Below, one piece after another: positions 45,218-52,811 of a stretch of DNA of 64,000 nucleotides. The number at the start of each line of letters is the position of its first letter. Within the stretch, counting starts at the first letter, position 1. Position numbers and translations under genes: made by a program. The notes below the pieces were generated by a model that had not been told where the DNA came from, made no database searches, and worked only from the letters and a program-made list of their open reading frames with translations. Source of the stretch: Pseudomonadota bacterium (GTDB taxonomy: Bacteria > Pseudomonadota > Gammaproteobacteria > Burkholderiales > Burkholderiaceae_E); assembly GCA_963204785.1 (NCBI GenBank), contig CAUJHG010000021.1, positions 1 to 64,000 of the forward strand. The letters run 5' to 3'.

Positions 45218-45231
45218 TTGATCCGCGTCAA
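45218..45231 (-). promoter_or_regulatory. FNR/DNR-type box upstream of the cytochrome b/ferredoxin operon
   Basis: TTGATCCGCGTCAA matches TTGAT-N4-ATCAA in nine of ten defined positions. It is centred about 81 bases upstream of the cytochrome b fusion start, in the 148-base gap after the Sco gene, with no other function apparent there. CRP/FNR-type regulators such as FNR, ANR, DNR and NNR use such sites to switch genes with oxygen or nitric oxide. No convincing -10 element was found. Confidence 0.7.
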
Positions 45232-45291
45232 GCGAAGCCGAGCCTGCGTCACCGCCGCAGCCTGCCGGCGCGTCGCGGGCGGGCAGCCTGC

Positions 45292-46083
45292 CTAGACCCC
45301 GCGCGGCCGGCGAAACTCCCGCCAGACCACCCAGACGATCGCGCCCAGCGTGGTCAGCCCGGCGAAGATCTCGACGAAGATGCCGTAGTTGAACTTGTAG
45401 CGCCCCGCGTTCGGGTCGTAGACCGTGCAGTAGAGCTTCACCTTCTCCCACACGTTCTCCATCGTCAGGGACTTCGAAGCCTGCCCCGAGAGCAGTTCCT
45501 TCAGGGGCTGGATCAGCATCGGCAGGTCGAACTGGTCCCCGTAGACCTGCCGGTAGACCACCCCGTCGGGATCGACGATCGACACCTGGGTGACGTGGTC
45601 GAATCCGGCCGCGGTCCGCTCGTAGACGAAGCCGAAGCGCTGCACGAGCGCGTCGACCTCGCCGGCCCGGGGCGTGAGGAAGAGCCAGCGCGGGTCGTCG
45701 ATCCGGTTCTGCCGGGCGAAGGCGGCCATTGCGACGGGATTGTCGAAGGGCTGGTTGAAGCCGATCGACAGGACCTGGAAGCGGTCGTCGCCCAGTGACC
45801 TGCGCGCCTCCTTCACGGCCTCCATCAGGAACTGCGTGGCCACCGGGCATGCCTCGAAGCAGCCGGTATAGATGAAGCTGACCAGCAGCGGCCGGCCGCG
45901 GAAGTCGGAGAGGCGGACCTCCCTGCCCTTGCTGTCGGTGAAGGCGAAGTCGCCGACCTCGCGCCCGATCGCCGCCTGGCTGGTCTCGAGGACCTTGCGA
46001 TAGTCCTGCTCGGCCGCGGCCAGGCCCGGCAGCAGCAGAAGACCGGCCAGCAGCACGAGGGCGGCGCGCAGGCGCCGCAGCAT
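45292..46083 (-). CDS. SCO1/SenC family copper chaperone
   Basis: A 263-residue Sco protein: signal/anchor (about 1-24), thioredoxin-like domain with the copper motif CFEAC (Cys75, Cys79) and His163 in FDHVTQVSIVD. An extra C-terminal membrane helix (FVEIFAGLTTLGAIVWVVW) follows, unusual for this family, giving two anchors. The start is set at ATG 46083, right after the heme O synthase stop; an ATG at 46104 overlaps that gene. Sco proteins load CuA of subunit II or act in redox signalling. Position after norS/norY-like and ctaB genes matches senC in norSY-senC clusters. Confidence 0.9.
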   Translation of the reverse strand: MLRRLRAALVLLAGLLLLPGLAAAEQDYRKVLETSQAAIGREVGDFAFTDSKGREVRLSDFRGRPLLVSFIYTGCFEACPVATQFLMEAVKEARRSLGDDRFQVLSIGFNQPFDNPVAMAAFARQNRIDDPRWLFLTPRAGEVDALVQRFGFVYERTAAGFDHVTQVSIVDPDGVVYRQVYGDQFDLPMLIQPLKELLSGQASKSLTMENVWEKVKLYCTVYDPNAGRYKFNYGIFVEIFAGLTTLGAIVWVVWREFRRPRGV

Positions 46084-46087
46084 GCGC

Positions 46088-46954
46088 TCAAGCCGCCAGG
46101 GCATTGCGCATCCAGCCGTCCGCGATCGCCCCGAGCAGCAGCAGGGACAGCTGAACCAGCGAAGCGTGAAAGCTCGACAGTGCAGTGGCACGGCCCGGCT
46201 TCAGGTAGAGCCGCACGGCGGCACGCACCATCATCCAGCCGCCGATCGCGGCGCAGGCCGTGTAGATCCAGCCCGGCGACAGCAGCGCCATCAGCAGCGA
46301 CAGTGCAACCAGCACCAGCGTGTGCGCGAGGATCGCGCGTGAAGTCCAGACATCGCCCTTGACCACCGGCAGCATCGGCACGCCTGCCTCGGCGTAGTCG
46401 TCGCGACAGACGATCGAGAGGCTCCAGAAGTGCGGCGGGGTCCACAGGAAGAGGATCAGCGCCAGCAGCAGCGCCTCGGGCGAGAGCTCGGGCTGCACTG
46501 CGGCCGCGCCGGCCAGCACCGCGAAGCTTCCCGCGAGGCCCCCGATCACGATGTTCCACGGGGTGCGCCGCTTGAGCCACACCGTGTAGACCACCGCGTA
46601 GAAGAAGGCCCCCAGGAAGGTGTAGAGGGCGGCAAGCGCGTTGGTGGCCAGCCAGGCGCCGGCGACCGCGATTCCGGTCAGCGCGACGATCAGCGCAAGC
46701 CAGCCGCCGTGGTGGCGGATGCGCCCGCTCACGAAGGGGCGGTTGCGCGTGCGCGCCATCCGGCGGTCGAGGTCGACTTCCCAGAACTGGTTGAAGGCGC
46801 CCGCAGCAGCCGACGAGAGCAGCACCGCGAGCGTCAGGATCGTCGCATGCAGGGCGGAGATGCGCCCACCGGGCGAGATCATCAGGCCGGCCACCGCAGT
46901 CAGTGCGATTGCCAGCCCGATGCGAAGCTTGAAGAGGTTGAGCACCGTCTTCAT
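46088..46954 (-). CDS. ctaB: protoheme IX farnesyltransferase (heme O synthase)
   Basis: A 288-residue UbiA-family prenyltransferase with about nine helices. The first Asp-rich motif reads NQFWEVDLDRRMARTRNRP and the second lies in SIVCRDDYAEAGVPMLPVV. It converts heme B to heme O, the substrate of heme A synthase. AGGAGGCGGGA precedes the ATG. Presence here means the neighbouring heme-copper enzyme probably uses heme O or A, unusual if it is a nitric oxide reductase of the classic heme b kind. Confidence 0.93.
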   Translation of the reverse strand: MKTVLNLFKLRIGLAIALTAVAGLMISPGGRISALHATILTLAVLLSSAAAGAFNQFWEVDLDRRMARTRNRPFVSGRIRHHGGWLALIVALTGIAVAGAWLATNALAALYTFLGAFFYAVVYTVWLKRRTPWNIVIGGLAGSFAVLAGAAAVQPELSPEALLLALILFLWTPPHFWSLSIVCRDDYAEAGVPMLPVVKGDVWTSRAILAHTLVLVALSLLMALLSPGWIYTACAAIGGWMMVRAAVRLYLKPGRATALSSFHASLVQLSLLLLGAIADGWMRNALAA

Positions 46955-47009
46955 TCCCGCCTCCTGTTGCGGTGTGGTCAGGGGAATGCCCGCGCCTGAC
47001 GGCAGGGCC

Positions 47010-47026
47010 GGGCGCTGCGCGCGCCC
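47010..47026. repeat. short inverted repeat between norY-like and ctaB genes
   Basis: GGGCGC (47010-47015) and GCGCCC (47021-47026) form a six-bp stem with a five-base loop in the 91-base gap between subunit I and heme O synthase. It might stabilise the upstream message or attenuate downstream expression. Confidence 0.3.
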
Positions 47027-47045
47027 GCCCCGCCGGCGGCCAGGT

Positions 47046-48752
47046 TCAGCTGAGGCCCCAGACCGTGGAGAGATACTTCCAGTTCACGAAGTAGTACAGC
47101 ACGAACGCGACCAGGAACACCAGGGCGAACACGAAGGTGCCCGGGGCGGCGAAGCCGCCGCCATGACCGCCGTGGCCGCTGAGCGCCGCCTGCACCGGCA
47201 GGCGCAGCGGGTCGACGCGCGGCGTGTAGGCGCCGGAATCGAGCCGCTTGCCGAACAGCAGCGTGCCCACGGTGATGATCACGTACATCGCTCCGCCGAT
47301 CACCGCGATGACGCCCGCAACCCCGAAGATCGCGATCATCAGCAGCGCCGTTCCCGGGTACTCGTAGGGCAGCGCCGCACCGGCGAAGGTGATGTCCCAA
47401 TGACGACGCGGGACGCCCAGCGTGCCTGCGCCCATCATCGCCAGCGTGAACACCCCCATCCCGAGGCCGAACACGTAGGGCTGCCACTTCGCCCAGCCCG
47501 GGAGGATCAGCTCGCGGTTGAACAGCGTGGGCAGCAGGAAGTACGTGATCGACATGAACGCGAGCGTGGTGCCGATCACGACCGTTGCGTGGAAGTGGCC
47601 CGGAACGTAGATCGTGTTGTGGATGATCATGTTCAGCTGCTCGGTGCCCATCATCACGCCCGAGATGCCGCCCAGGAAGCCGAAGCCGATCAGGGAGATG
47701 AACATCCCCGAGAACACCGGGTTGCCCCAGGGCGCCTTGCGCACCCACTCGAACAGGCCCTTGGTGTAGCCCTTCTCGCGCTGCGCGACCTCGATCGCGC
47801 CCGGCACCGTAAGGCCGTGGATCATCGACGCCAGCACCGCCAGGTACATCGCATAGCTGGTGTTGAAGATCTTCCACTCGATGCCCACCGCCGGATCAGC
47901 GAGGATGTGGTGCGCGCTGGCCAGCTGCAGGAAGCAGATGTAGAGCAGGAAGGCGCTGCGGCTGATCCGCTCGGACATCGGCTTGGCGCCGAACACGATG
48001 GCAGCGATCGCGTACCAGACCGCCACGTGGGCGCTGACGTTGATCTGCTGCGACGAGTGTCCGAAGGCCCACCAGATGACCCGGTACATCGCGGGGTCGA
48101 TGTGCGCGATGTAGCCGATCGACCACAGCCAGGTGGGGATCAGGATGATCGCACCCGAGGCGATCGTGAAGATCGCGATGATGCAGGCCGTGAGCGCGCC
48201 GAAGGTCACCAGCGGCACCGAGCCCTCGTAGGTCTTCTCCGCCTTGGCCACCACCAGCGTGCCCAGGAAGACGAAGCAGGCGATCAGCGCGCCCACCGCG
48301 AACAGGATCAGACCGAAGTAGAAGGCCGGGTGACCGGGCAGCGGCACGTACGAGGTCATCATCACCGTCGCGTTGCCGGTGAAGACGGCCACGTTGAAGG
48401 TGATCGTGCCGATGATCATCAGCGCCCAGGCAAGCCACGCTATGCGTGGCGTCGCCAATCGACACCTGAGCAGTGTCGACGAGCAGAAGTAGAGGATCGC
48501 GATCTCGAAGAAGATGATCCACACGACGAGCATGTCGAGCCCGTGCGCGGTCAGGTACAGGTAGAAGTTGTCGGCATCGATCAGGTGGATCGCCTGCCAG
48601 CGCGTCAGCGTGATCAGCAGTGCCAGCACGCCGCCCACCAGCAGGGCGACGACCGCGGCAACCGCGTTGGCCTTGATCAGCGATTCAGCGGACTTGTGGA
48701 ACTGCAGCCCCGTTCGGGGGCAGATGCGGAACATCGGTGCGGCGCTTGCCAT
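47046..48752 (-). CDS. heme-copper oxidoreductase subunit I with Gln at the active-site Tyr position (NorY-like)
   Basis: A 568-residue, roughly 13-helix catalytic subunit. Low-spin heme ligand His70 (helix II), CuB ligands His232 and His281-His282, heme ligands His386/His388 (VPGHFHATV). In helix VI the sequence is GHSSQQINV, so Gln235-Gln236 stand where B- and A-family oxidases have Val-Tyr (GHPEVY). Loss of that Tyr argues for nitric oxide reduction or another reaction rather than O2 reduction. The C-terminal loop SGHGGHGGG could bind metal. It follows a CuA subunit II by ten bases and resembles NorY of sNOR. AAGGGGGGCAAC precedes the ATG. Confidence 0.85.
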   Translation of the reverse strand: MASAAPMFRICPRTGLQFHKSAESLIKANAVAAVVALLVGGVLALLITLTRWQAIHLIDADNFYLYLTAHGLDMLVVWIIFFEIAILYFCSSTLLRCRLATPRIAWLAWALMIIGTITFNVAVFTGNATVMMTSYVPLPGHPAFYFGLILFAVGALIACFVFLGTLVVAKAEKTYEGSVPLVTFGALTACIIAIFTIASGAIILIPTWLWSIGYIAHIDPAMYRVIWWAFGHSSQQINVSAHVAVWYAIAAIVFGAKPMSERISRSAFLLYICFLQLASAHHILADPAVGIEWKIFNTSYAMYLAVLASMIHGLTVPGAIEVAQREKGYTKGLFEWVRKAPWGNPVFSGMFISLIGFGFLGGISGVMMGTEQLNMIIHNTIYVPGHFHATVVIGTTLAFMSITYFLLPTLFNRELILPGWAKWQPYVFGLGMGVFTLAMMGAGTLGVPRRHWDITFAGAALPYEYPGTALLMIAIFGVAGVIAVIGGAMYVIITVGTLLFGKRLDSGAYTPRVDPLRLPVQAALSGHGGHGGGFAAPGTFVFALVFLVAFVLYYFVNWKYLSTVWGLS

Positions 48753-48762
48753 GTTGCCCCCC

Positions 48763-49302
48763 TTACTTGACGTACAGCTTCGAGACCATCTTGTGGTGCC
48801 CGATGCCGCAGAATTCGTTGCAGACGATCGCGTAGGTTCCCGAGCGGTTCGGGGTGATCGTCATCACGTGATGGTAACCAGGCAGCACCTGGATGTTGAT
48901 GTTCTCGGGCTGCAGCGAGAAGCCGTGCTGGTAGTCCATCGCGGTCAGGTTCAGGCGGTAGCTCTTGTCCTTCTCGAGCTCGAGGATCGGCCACCAGTCC
49001 CAGAGGCGGGCGATCAGGTAGACGTCGCTGCCGGCCGGGGGGGCCACCACCGGGATGTTCTGCTCGGTCTCGGTGCGCACCGTGTACTTGTCGACCATCT
49101 CCTGTGTCGCGCGGGCGAAGAGTTCCGGTTTGACCTTGTAGGTTTCCGGCGAGAGGTTCTGCTTACCGTACACGTGCCAGTACGGCATCATGAAGAACAT
49201 GATCATGCACCAGATGAAGGCGATGACGATCCACAGGATCTCCACCTTGTCCACTGGTTCCTTCCACCAGATCCGCTGCTGCGGAGGCAGGATTGCGCTC
49301 AT
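48763..49302 (-). CDS. CuA-containing subunit II (NorS-like)
   Basis: A 179-residue subunit with one membrane helix (about 22-41, ILWIVIAFIWCMIMFFMMPYW in part) and a cupredoxin domain. The CuA ligands are intact: His126 (DYQHGFSL), Cys161, Cys165, His169 and Met172 in CNEFCGIGHHKM. The short size and single helix fit ba3-type (B family) subunits II and NorS. It accepts electrons from a periplasmic cytochrome c or cupredoxin. GGGAGAACCCC precedes the ATG. The order NorS-NorY-CtaB-Sco gives it a clear role as electron entry for NorY. Confidence 0.9.
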   Translation of the reverse strand: MSAILPPQQRIWWKEPVDKVEILWIVIAFIWCMIMFFMMPYWHVYGKQNLSPETYKVKPELFARATQEMVDKYTVRTETEQNIPVVAPPAGSDVYLIARLWDWWPILELEKDKSYRLNLTAMDYQHGFSLQPENINIQVLPGYHHVMTITPNRSGTYAIVCNEFCGIGHHKMVSKLYVK

Positions 49303-49320
49303 GGGGTTCTCCCGGATGCT

Positions 49321-49506
49321 CTACTTGGCCAGCGGGCTGACGGGCACCGTAGCGATCTCCATCACCCCCCAGAGGATGTAGAGCACCGTCGGCAGGGCCA
49401 CGCCGAGGAACAGCAGCAGGAACGGATTGTCGAGCACCTGCTGCATGACTGGGACTTTTTCTTCGGATGCGTCGGCGCCCCGCGCCCCGCTGACCGGCTC
49501 GGCCAT
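49321..49506 (-). CDS. small single-helix membrane subunit at the head of the norSY-like operon
   Basis: A 61-residue protein with an acidic N-terminus and one helix (FLLLFLGVALPTVLYILWGV). It opens the norSY-like operon with the strongest binding site in the cluster (AGGAGGAAAAATC) and stops 18 bases before the subunit II start. Small helical subunits of this sort (subunit IIa in ba3 oxidase, for example) stabilise the core. No sequence family was recognised, but place and topology make a structural subunit likely. Confidence 0.7.
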   Translation of the reverse strand: MAEPVSGARGADASEEKVPVMQQVLDNPFLLLFLGVALPTVLYILWGVMEIATVPVSPLAK

Positions 49507-49574
49507 GATTTTTCCTCCTAGGTTTTATCGGACAAACGTGCCTCGGATGTTCATCTTTGGGCACCCCTTCGGCC

Positions 49575-49588
49575 TTGACGGGAATCAA
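49575..49588. promoter_or_regulatory. FNR/DNR-type box between the norSY-like and heme A synthase operons
   Basis: TTGACGGGAATCAA matches TTGAT-N4-ATCAA at nine of ten positions. It lies in the 139-base divergent gap. On the plus strand its centre is about 41.5 bases before position 49623, and TAATCT at 49611-49616 sits exactly where a -10 should be, so this is a class II FNR promoter for the heme A synthase/fusion operon. On the minus strand it could also serve the norSY-like operon. Confidence 0.75.
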
Positions 49589-49610
49589 AGGTTCACCATG
49601 GCCACGCGCG

Positions 49611-49616
49611 TAATCT
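49611..49616 (+). promoter_or_regulatory. candidate -10 element for the heme A synthase/cytochrome b fusion operon
   Basis: TAATCT, spaced so that the FNR-type box centre falls at -41.5 if transcription starts near 49623. The start codon is then about 23 bases downstream. Inferred from spacing only. Confidence 0.55.
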
Positions 49617-49645
49617 CGCGGGTTGCCAACGGACAGGAACAGTAA

Positions 49646-50755
49646 GTGTCGTCTTCATCGCACGCGGCCGGCTCGCGGCCGATCGCACAACGCAGCGCCC
49701 AGGCAACGCCGCTGGCGCAGTCCTCGTCGCCGCGCGCGGTGGCCGCATGGCTGCTGATCTGCTGCGCGCTGGTGCTGGCGATGATCGTGGTCGGCGGCGT
49801 CACGCGCCTCACGGATTCCGGGCTGTCGATCGTCGAGTGGCAGCCGATCGTCGGCACCCTGCCGCCCATCGGCGATGCGGCCTGGCTCGAAGTCTTCGAG
49901 AAGTACCGACAGACCCCCGAGGGGATGCTGGTCAACCACGCGATGTCGCTCGAGGAGTTCAAGGGCATCTTCTGGTGGGAGTACTTCCACCGCCTGCTCG
50001 GGCGGCTGATCGGCGTGGTGTTCTTCGTGCCCCTGGTGTGGTTCGCGCTGACCCGGCGCGTCGGCGCGGGCCTGGCGCTGAGGCTCGGCGCCATCTTCGT
50101 CCTCGGCGGGCTGCAGGGCGCGATGGGCTGGTACATGGTCAAGTCGGGGCTGGTCGACAACCCACACGTCTCGCAGTTCCGGCTCACCGCCCACCTGGCC
50201 ATCGCCTTCCTGATCCTGGGCGCGATGTTCTGGGTCGCGCTCGGTCTTCTCTTCCCGCAGCGCCCGGGCGCGGCAAGCCCCGCGCTGCGCGGCGCCCGCC
50301 GGCTGTCGTGGTGGGTCACCGGTGCGGTCACCTGGATGGTGCTCACCGGCGGGCTCGTCGCAGGCATCCGCGCCGGCAAGGCGTACAACACCTTCCCGCT
50401 GATGGACGGACACTGGGTGCCACCCGAGATCATGATGATCGAGCCCTGGTGGCGGAACTTCTTCTACAACATGGCAACGGTGCAGTTCGACCACCGCCTG
50501 GGCGCATGGGCGCTCGCGGTGCTCGTGCCCTGGCTCTGGCTGCGCGTGCGCCGCGCGGGCGCCACCGGGCGGCCCATGGCCAGCGCCCACCTGCTGCTCG
50601 GGCTGATCGTGCTGCAGGTGAGCCTGGGGATCACCACCCTGCTGCACGCGGTGCCGATCGGCCTGGGCGCCACGCACCAGGGCGTGGCGGCGGTGGTCTT
50701 CATCGCGGCGCTCGCCGCCAACCACGCACTGCGCGCCGGCGCGGCCCGCGCCTGA
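49646..50755 (+). CDS. ctaA: heme A synthase (COX15/CtaA)
   Basis: A 369-residue membrane enzyme oxidising heme O to heme A. Motifs: [16 protein letters not shown] near helix 1, [15 protein letters not shown] with the heme His, [19 protein letters not shown] and [10 protein letters not shown] with the other His ligands. Start GTG 49646 follows GGACAGGAAC. Divergent from the norSY-like operon and under the FNR-type box, which ties heme A supply to the same signal. Cytochrome b fusion follows 17 bases later. Confidence 0.93.
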   Translation: MSSSSHAAGSRPIAQRSAQATPLAQSSSPRAVAAWLLICCALVLAMIVVGGVTRLTDSGLSIVEWQPIVGTLPPIGDAAWLEVFEKYRQTPEGMLVNHAMSLEEFKGIFWWEYFHRLLGRLIGVVFFVPLVWFALTRRVGAGLALRLGAIFVLGGLQGAMGWYMVKSGLVDNPHVSQFRLTAHLAIAFLILGAMFWVALGLLFPQRPGAASPALRGARRLSWWVTGAVTWMVLTGGLVAGIRAGKAYNTFPLMDGHWVPPEIMMIEPWWRNFFYNMATVQFDHRLGAWALAVLVPWLWLRVRRAGATGRPMASAHLLLGLIVLQVSLGITTLLHAVPIGLGATHQGVAAVVFIAALAANHALRAGAARA

Positions 50756-50772
50756 TCCACGGAGAGACCGGT

Positions 50773-52668
50773 TTGCTGAGAAGACTTCAGGCCCTCGGGC
50801 AGTGGGTGTTCCTCCGTTTCGAGGCGGTGGGCAACAAGGTGTTCGGCGACAGGCTGAACCCCATGTACTACCTCGGCACGATCAGTTACTGGATGTTCTG
50901 GATCGTCGTGGTCAGCGGCCTGTACGTCTACGCCTTCTACGACACCGGCGTGGGCAAGACCTACACCTCGATGGAGCGGATCACCCACGGCCAGTGGTTC
51001 GCGGGCGGGATCATGCGCAGCGTGCACCGCTATGCGTCGGACGCGATGGTGCTCACGATGCTGCTGCACATGGTGCGCCACTTCGTCTTCGACCGCTATC
51101 GCAGCTTCCGTGCGTTCTCCTGGGTGTCGGGCGTCGTGGTGCTCTGGCTGGTCTATGCCTCGGGCGTCAACGGCTTCATGCTGCCCTGGGACAAGCTCGC
51201 GCAGTTCGTCGTGGTCGCCACCACCGAGTGGATGGACGCGCTGCCGGTCTTCAACGGCATCCTCACGCGCAACTTCATCACTCCGGAGGCGGTCACCGAC
51301 CGTCTGTTCTCGCTGCTGTCCTTCCTGCACATCGGCATCCCGCTGGTGGTGCTGCTGGCGCTGTGGATCCACACGCAGCGGGTGCCGCGCGCGGCCCTGG
51401 TGCCGCCGCGCCGACTGGCGATCGGCCTGGTGCTGATGCTGCTCGCGATGGCGCTGGTCAAGCCGATCGTCAGCGGGCCCGAGGCGGACTTCGGAACCGT
51501 CCCCCAGACCATCTCCTTCGACTGGTTCTACCTGACCGTCTACCCGCTGATCTACGCCTGGGATCCGCTGAAGCTGTGGATCGCGGTGGGTGCCGCGACG
51601 CTGTTCCTGATGGCCCTGCCGTGGCTGCCGCCCAAGCGCATCGGCAAGGGCGCGCCGATGACGATGACCGTGCACCCGGGGCGGGTGAACGCACCGGTGC
51701 GCGCCGGTGAGACCCTGCTCGACGCCGGCCTGCGCGCGGGCATCCCCCTGCCCTACGAGTGCCGCTCCGGCGGATGCGGCGTGTGCAAGGCGACGATGAT
51801 CGGCGGCGAGGTCGAGATGACCGGCTACCAGACCAGCGCCCTCTCCGAGGACGAGCGCCGCGCCGGCCGCATCCTGACCTGCTGCGCCTGCGCGCTGACC
51901 GACGTCGAGTTCGAGTACGAGGAGGACGCGGCCAGACGCGGCACCGAGATCCACGAGTACGAATCGCGCATCGAACGCCTCGAACCGCTCGGCCACGACG
52001 TGATGCTGCTCGCGCTGCGGCTGCCCGAGGGGCAGCGGATCACCTTCGAGGCCGGCCAGTACATCAACATCATCCTGGACGACGGCGCCCGGCGCAGCTA
52101 TTCGTTCACCGGGCCCTCCGGAAGCACCGACCTGGTCGAGCTGCAGATCCGGCTGGCCGAGGGCGGCCGCTTCACCACTGCGCTCTTCCAGACGATGAAG
52201 CCCGGCGACCTGGTTCGTTTCGAAGGGCCGATCGGCAGCTTCACGCTGCACGAGCCCAGCGACAAGCCGCTGATCTTCGTTGCCGGTGCGACCGGTTTCG
52301 CGCCGGTGAAGAGCCTGCTCGAGCAGGCCTTCGTCCTCGGGATCCGGCGGCCCCTCCAACTGTACTGGGGCGTGCGCTCGCGCCGCGACCTGTACATGGC
52401 GGAGCTGCCCGAGCGCTGGGCGCGCGAGCACCCGAACTTCAAGTTCGTTCCGGTGCTCTCGGAGCCGGCGCCCGAGGATCACTGGCAGGGTCGGGTGGGG
52501 CTGGTCCACGAGGCCATCCTCGCCGACCATCCGGACCTCTCCGGCTACGCGGTCTATGCCTGCGGCTCGGTGCGCATGGTGGAAAACGCGCGCCCCGCCT
52601 TCGTGGCGCAGGGTCTTTCCGAGGACGCCTGCTATTCCGACGCCTTCGTTCCGGCCGGGCGCGGCTGA
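50773..52668 (+). CDS. cytochrome b / [2Fe-2S] ferredoxin / FAD-NAD(P) reductase fusion protein
   Basis: A 631-residue three-part redox protein starting from TTG 50773 (GGAGAGACCGG upstream). Residues 1-295: cytochrome b N-terminal-type domain, heme His pairs 85/99 and 186/200, closely similar to the protein at 43524-45143 (shared HRYASDA, FLHIG, DWFYL). Residues 297-385: plant-type [2Fe-2S] ferredoxin with C330, C335, C338 and C370. Residues 395-631: FNR-like module, RSYSFTG for FAD, GATGFAPVK for the pyridine nucleotide, YACGS near 595. The ferredoxin-FNR half resembles AscD/RfbI-type reductases. It probably links NAD(P)H to the quinone pool or a b-type partner. The direction is not settled. 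Confidence 0.9.
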   Translation: MLRRLQALGQWVFLRFEAVGNKVFGDRLNPMYYLGTISYWMFWIVVVSGLYVYAFYDTGVGKTYTSMERITHGQWFAGGIMRSVHRYASDAMVLTMLLHMVRHFVFDRYRSFRAFSWVSGVVVLWLVYASGVNGFMLPWDKLAQFVVVATTEWMDALPVFNGILTRNFITPEAVTDRLFSLLSFLHIGIPLVVLLALWIHTQRVPRAALVPPRRLAIGLVLMLLAMALVKPIVSGPEADFGTVPQTISFDWFYLTVYPLIYAWDPLKLWIAVGAATLFLMALPWLPPKRIGKGAPMTMTVHPGRVNAPVRAGETLLDAGLRAGIPLPYECRSGGCGVCKATMIGGEVEMTGYQTSALSEDERRAGRILTCCACALTDVEFEYEEDAARRGTEIHEYESRIERLEPLGHDVMLLALRLPEGQRITFEAGQYINIILDDGARRSYSFTGPSGSTDLVELQIRLAEGGRFTTALFQTMKPGDLVRFEGPIGSFTLHEPSDKPLIFVAGATGFAPVKSLLEQAFVLGIRRPLQLYWGVRSRRDLYMAELPERWAREHPNFKFVPVLSEPAPEDHWQGRVGLVHEAILADHPDLSGYAVYACGSVRMVENARPAFVAQGLSEDACYSDAFVPAGRG

Positions 52669-52709
52669 GCGGGTAGCTGCCAGACAGGCAGGCGAAGGGG
52701 AAACAAAAA

Positions 52710-52743
52710 GGCGAACAACCTGCGGATCGGCAGGAGGTTCGCC
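52710..52743 (-). terminator. rho-independent terminator of the NnrS/oxidase-like gene
   Basis: GGCGAAC (52710-52716) pairs with GTTCGCC (52737-52743) and CCTGC with GCAGG inside, with a two-base bulge. Read on the minus strand the stem is followed by CTTTTTGTTT, a proper T-run. It ends the gene at 52812-54080 and, being symmetrical, may also stop the plus-strand fusion operon. Confidence 0.75.
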
Positions 52744-52811
52744 CGAAAAACACCAGGAGGACGGTGTAGGCGAATCCTATCCGGCGCAAGCTCGGCAATC
52801 CTTGCCCGGGA

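Noticed and set aside
46966-46975. TTGCGGTGT near the ctaB start, resembling the motif before UspA and glgB
   Set aside because: Identity stops after about nine bases, which is expected by chance.
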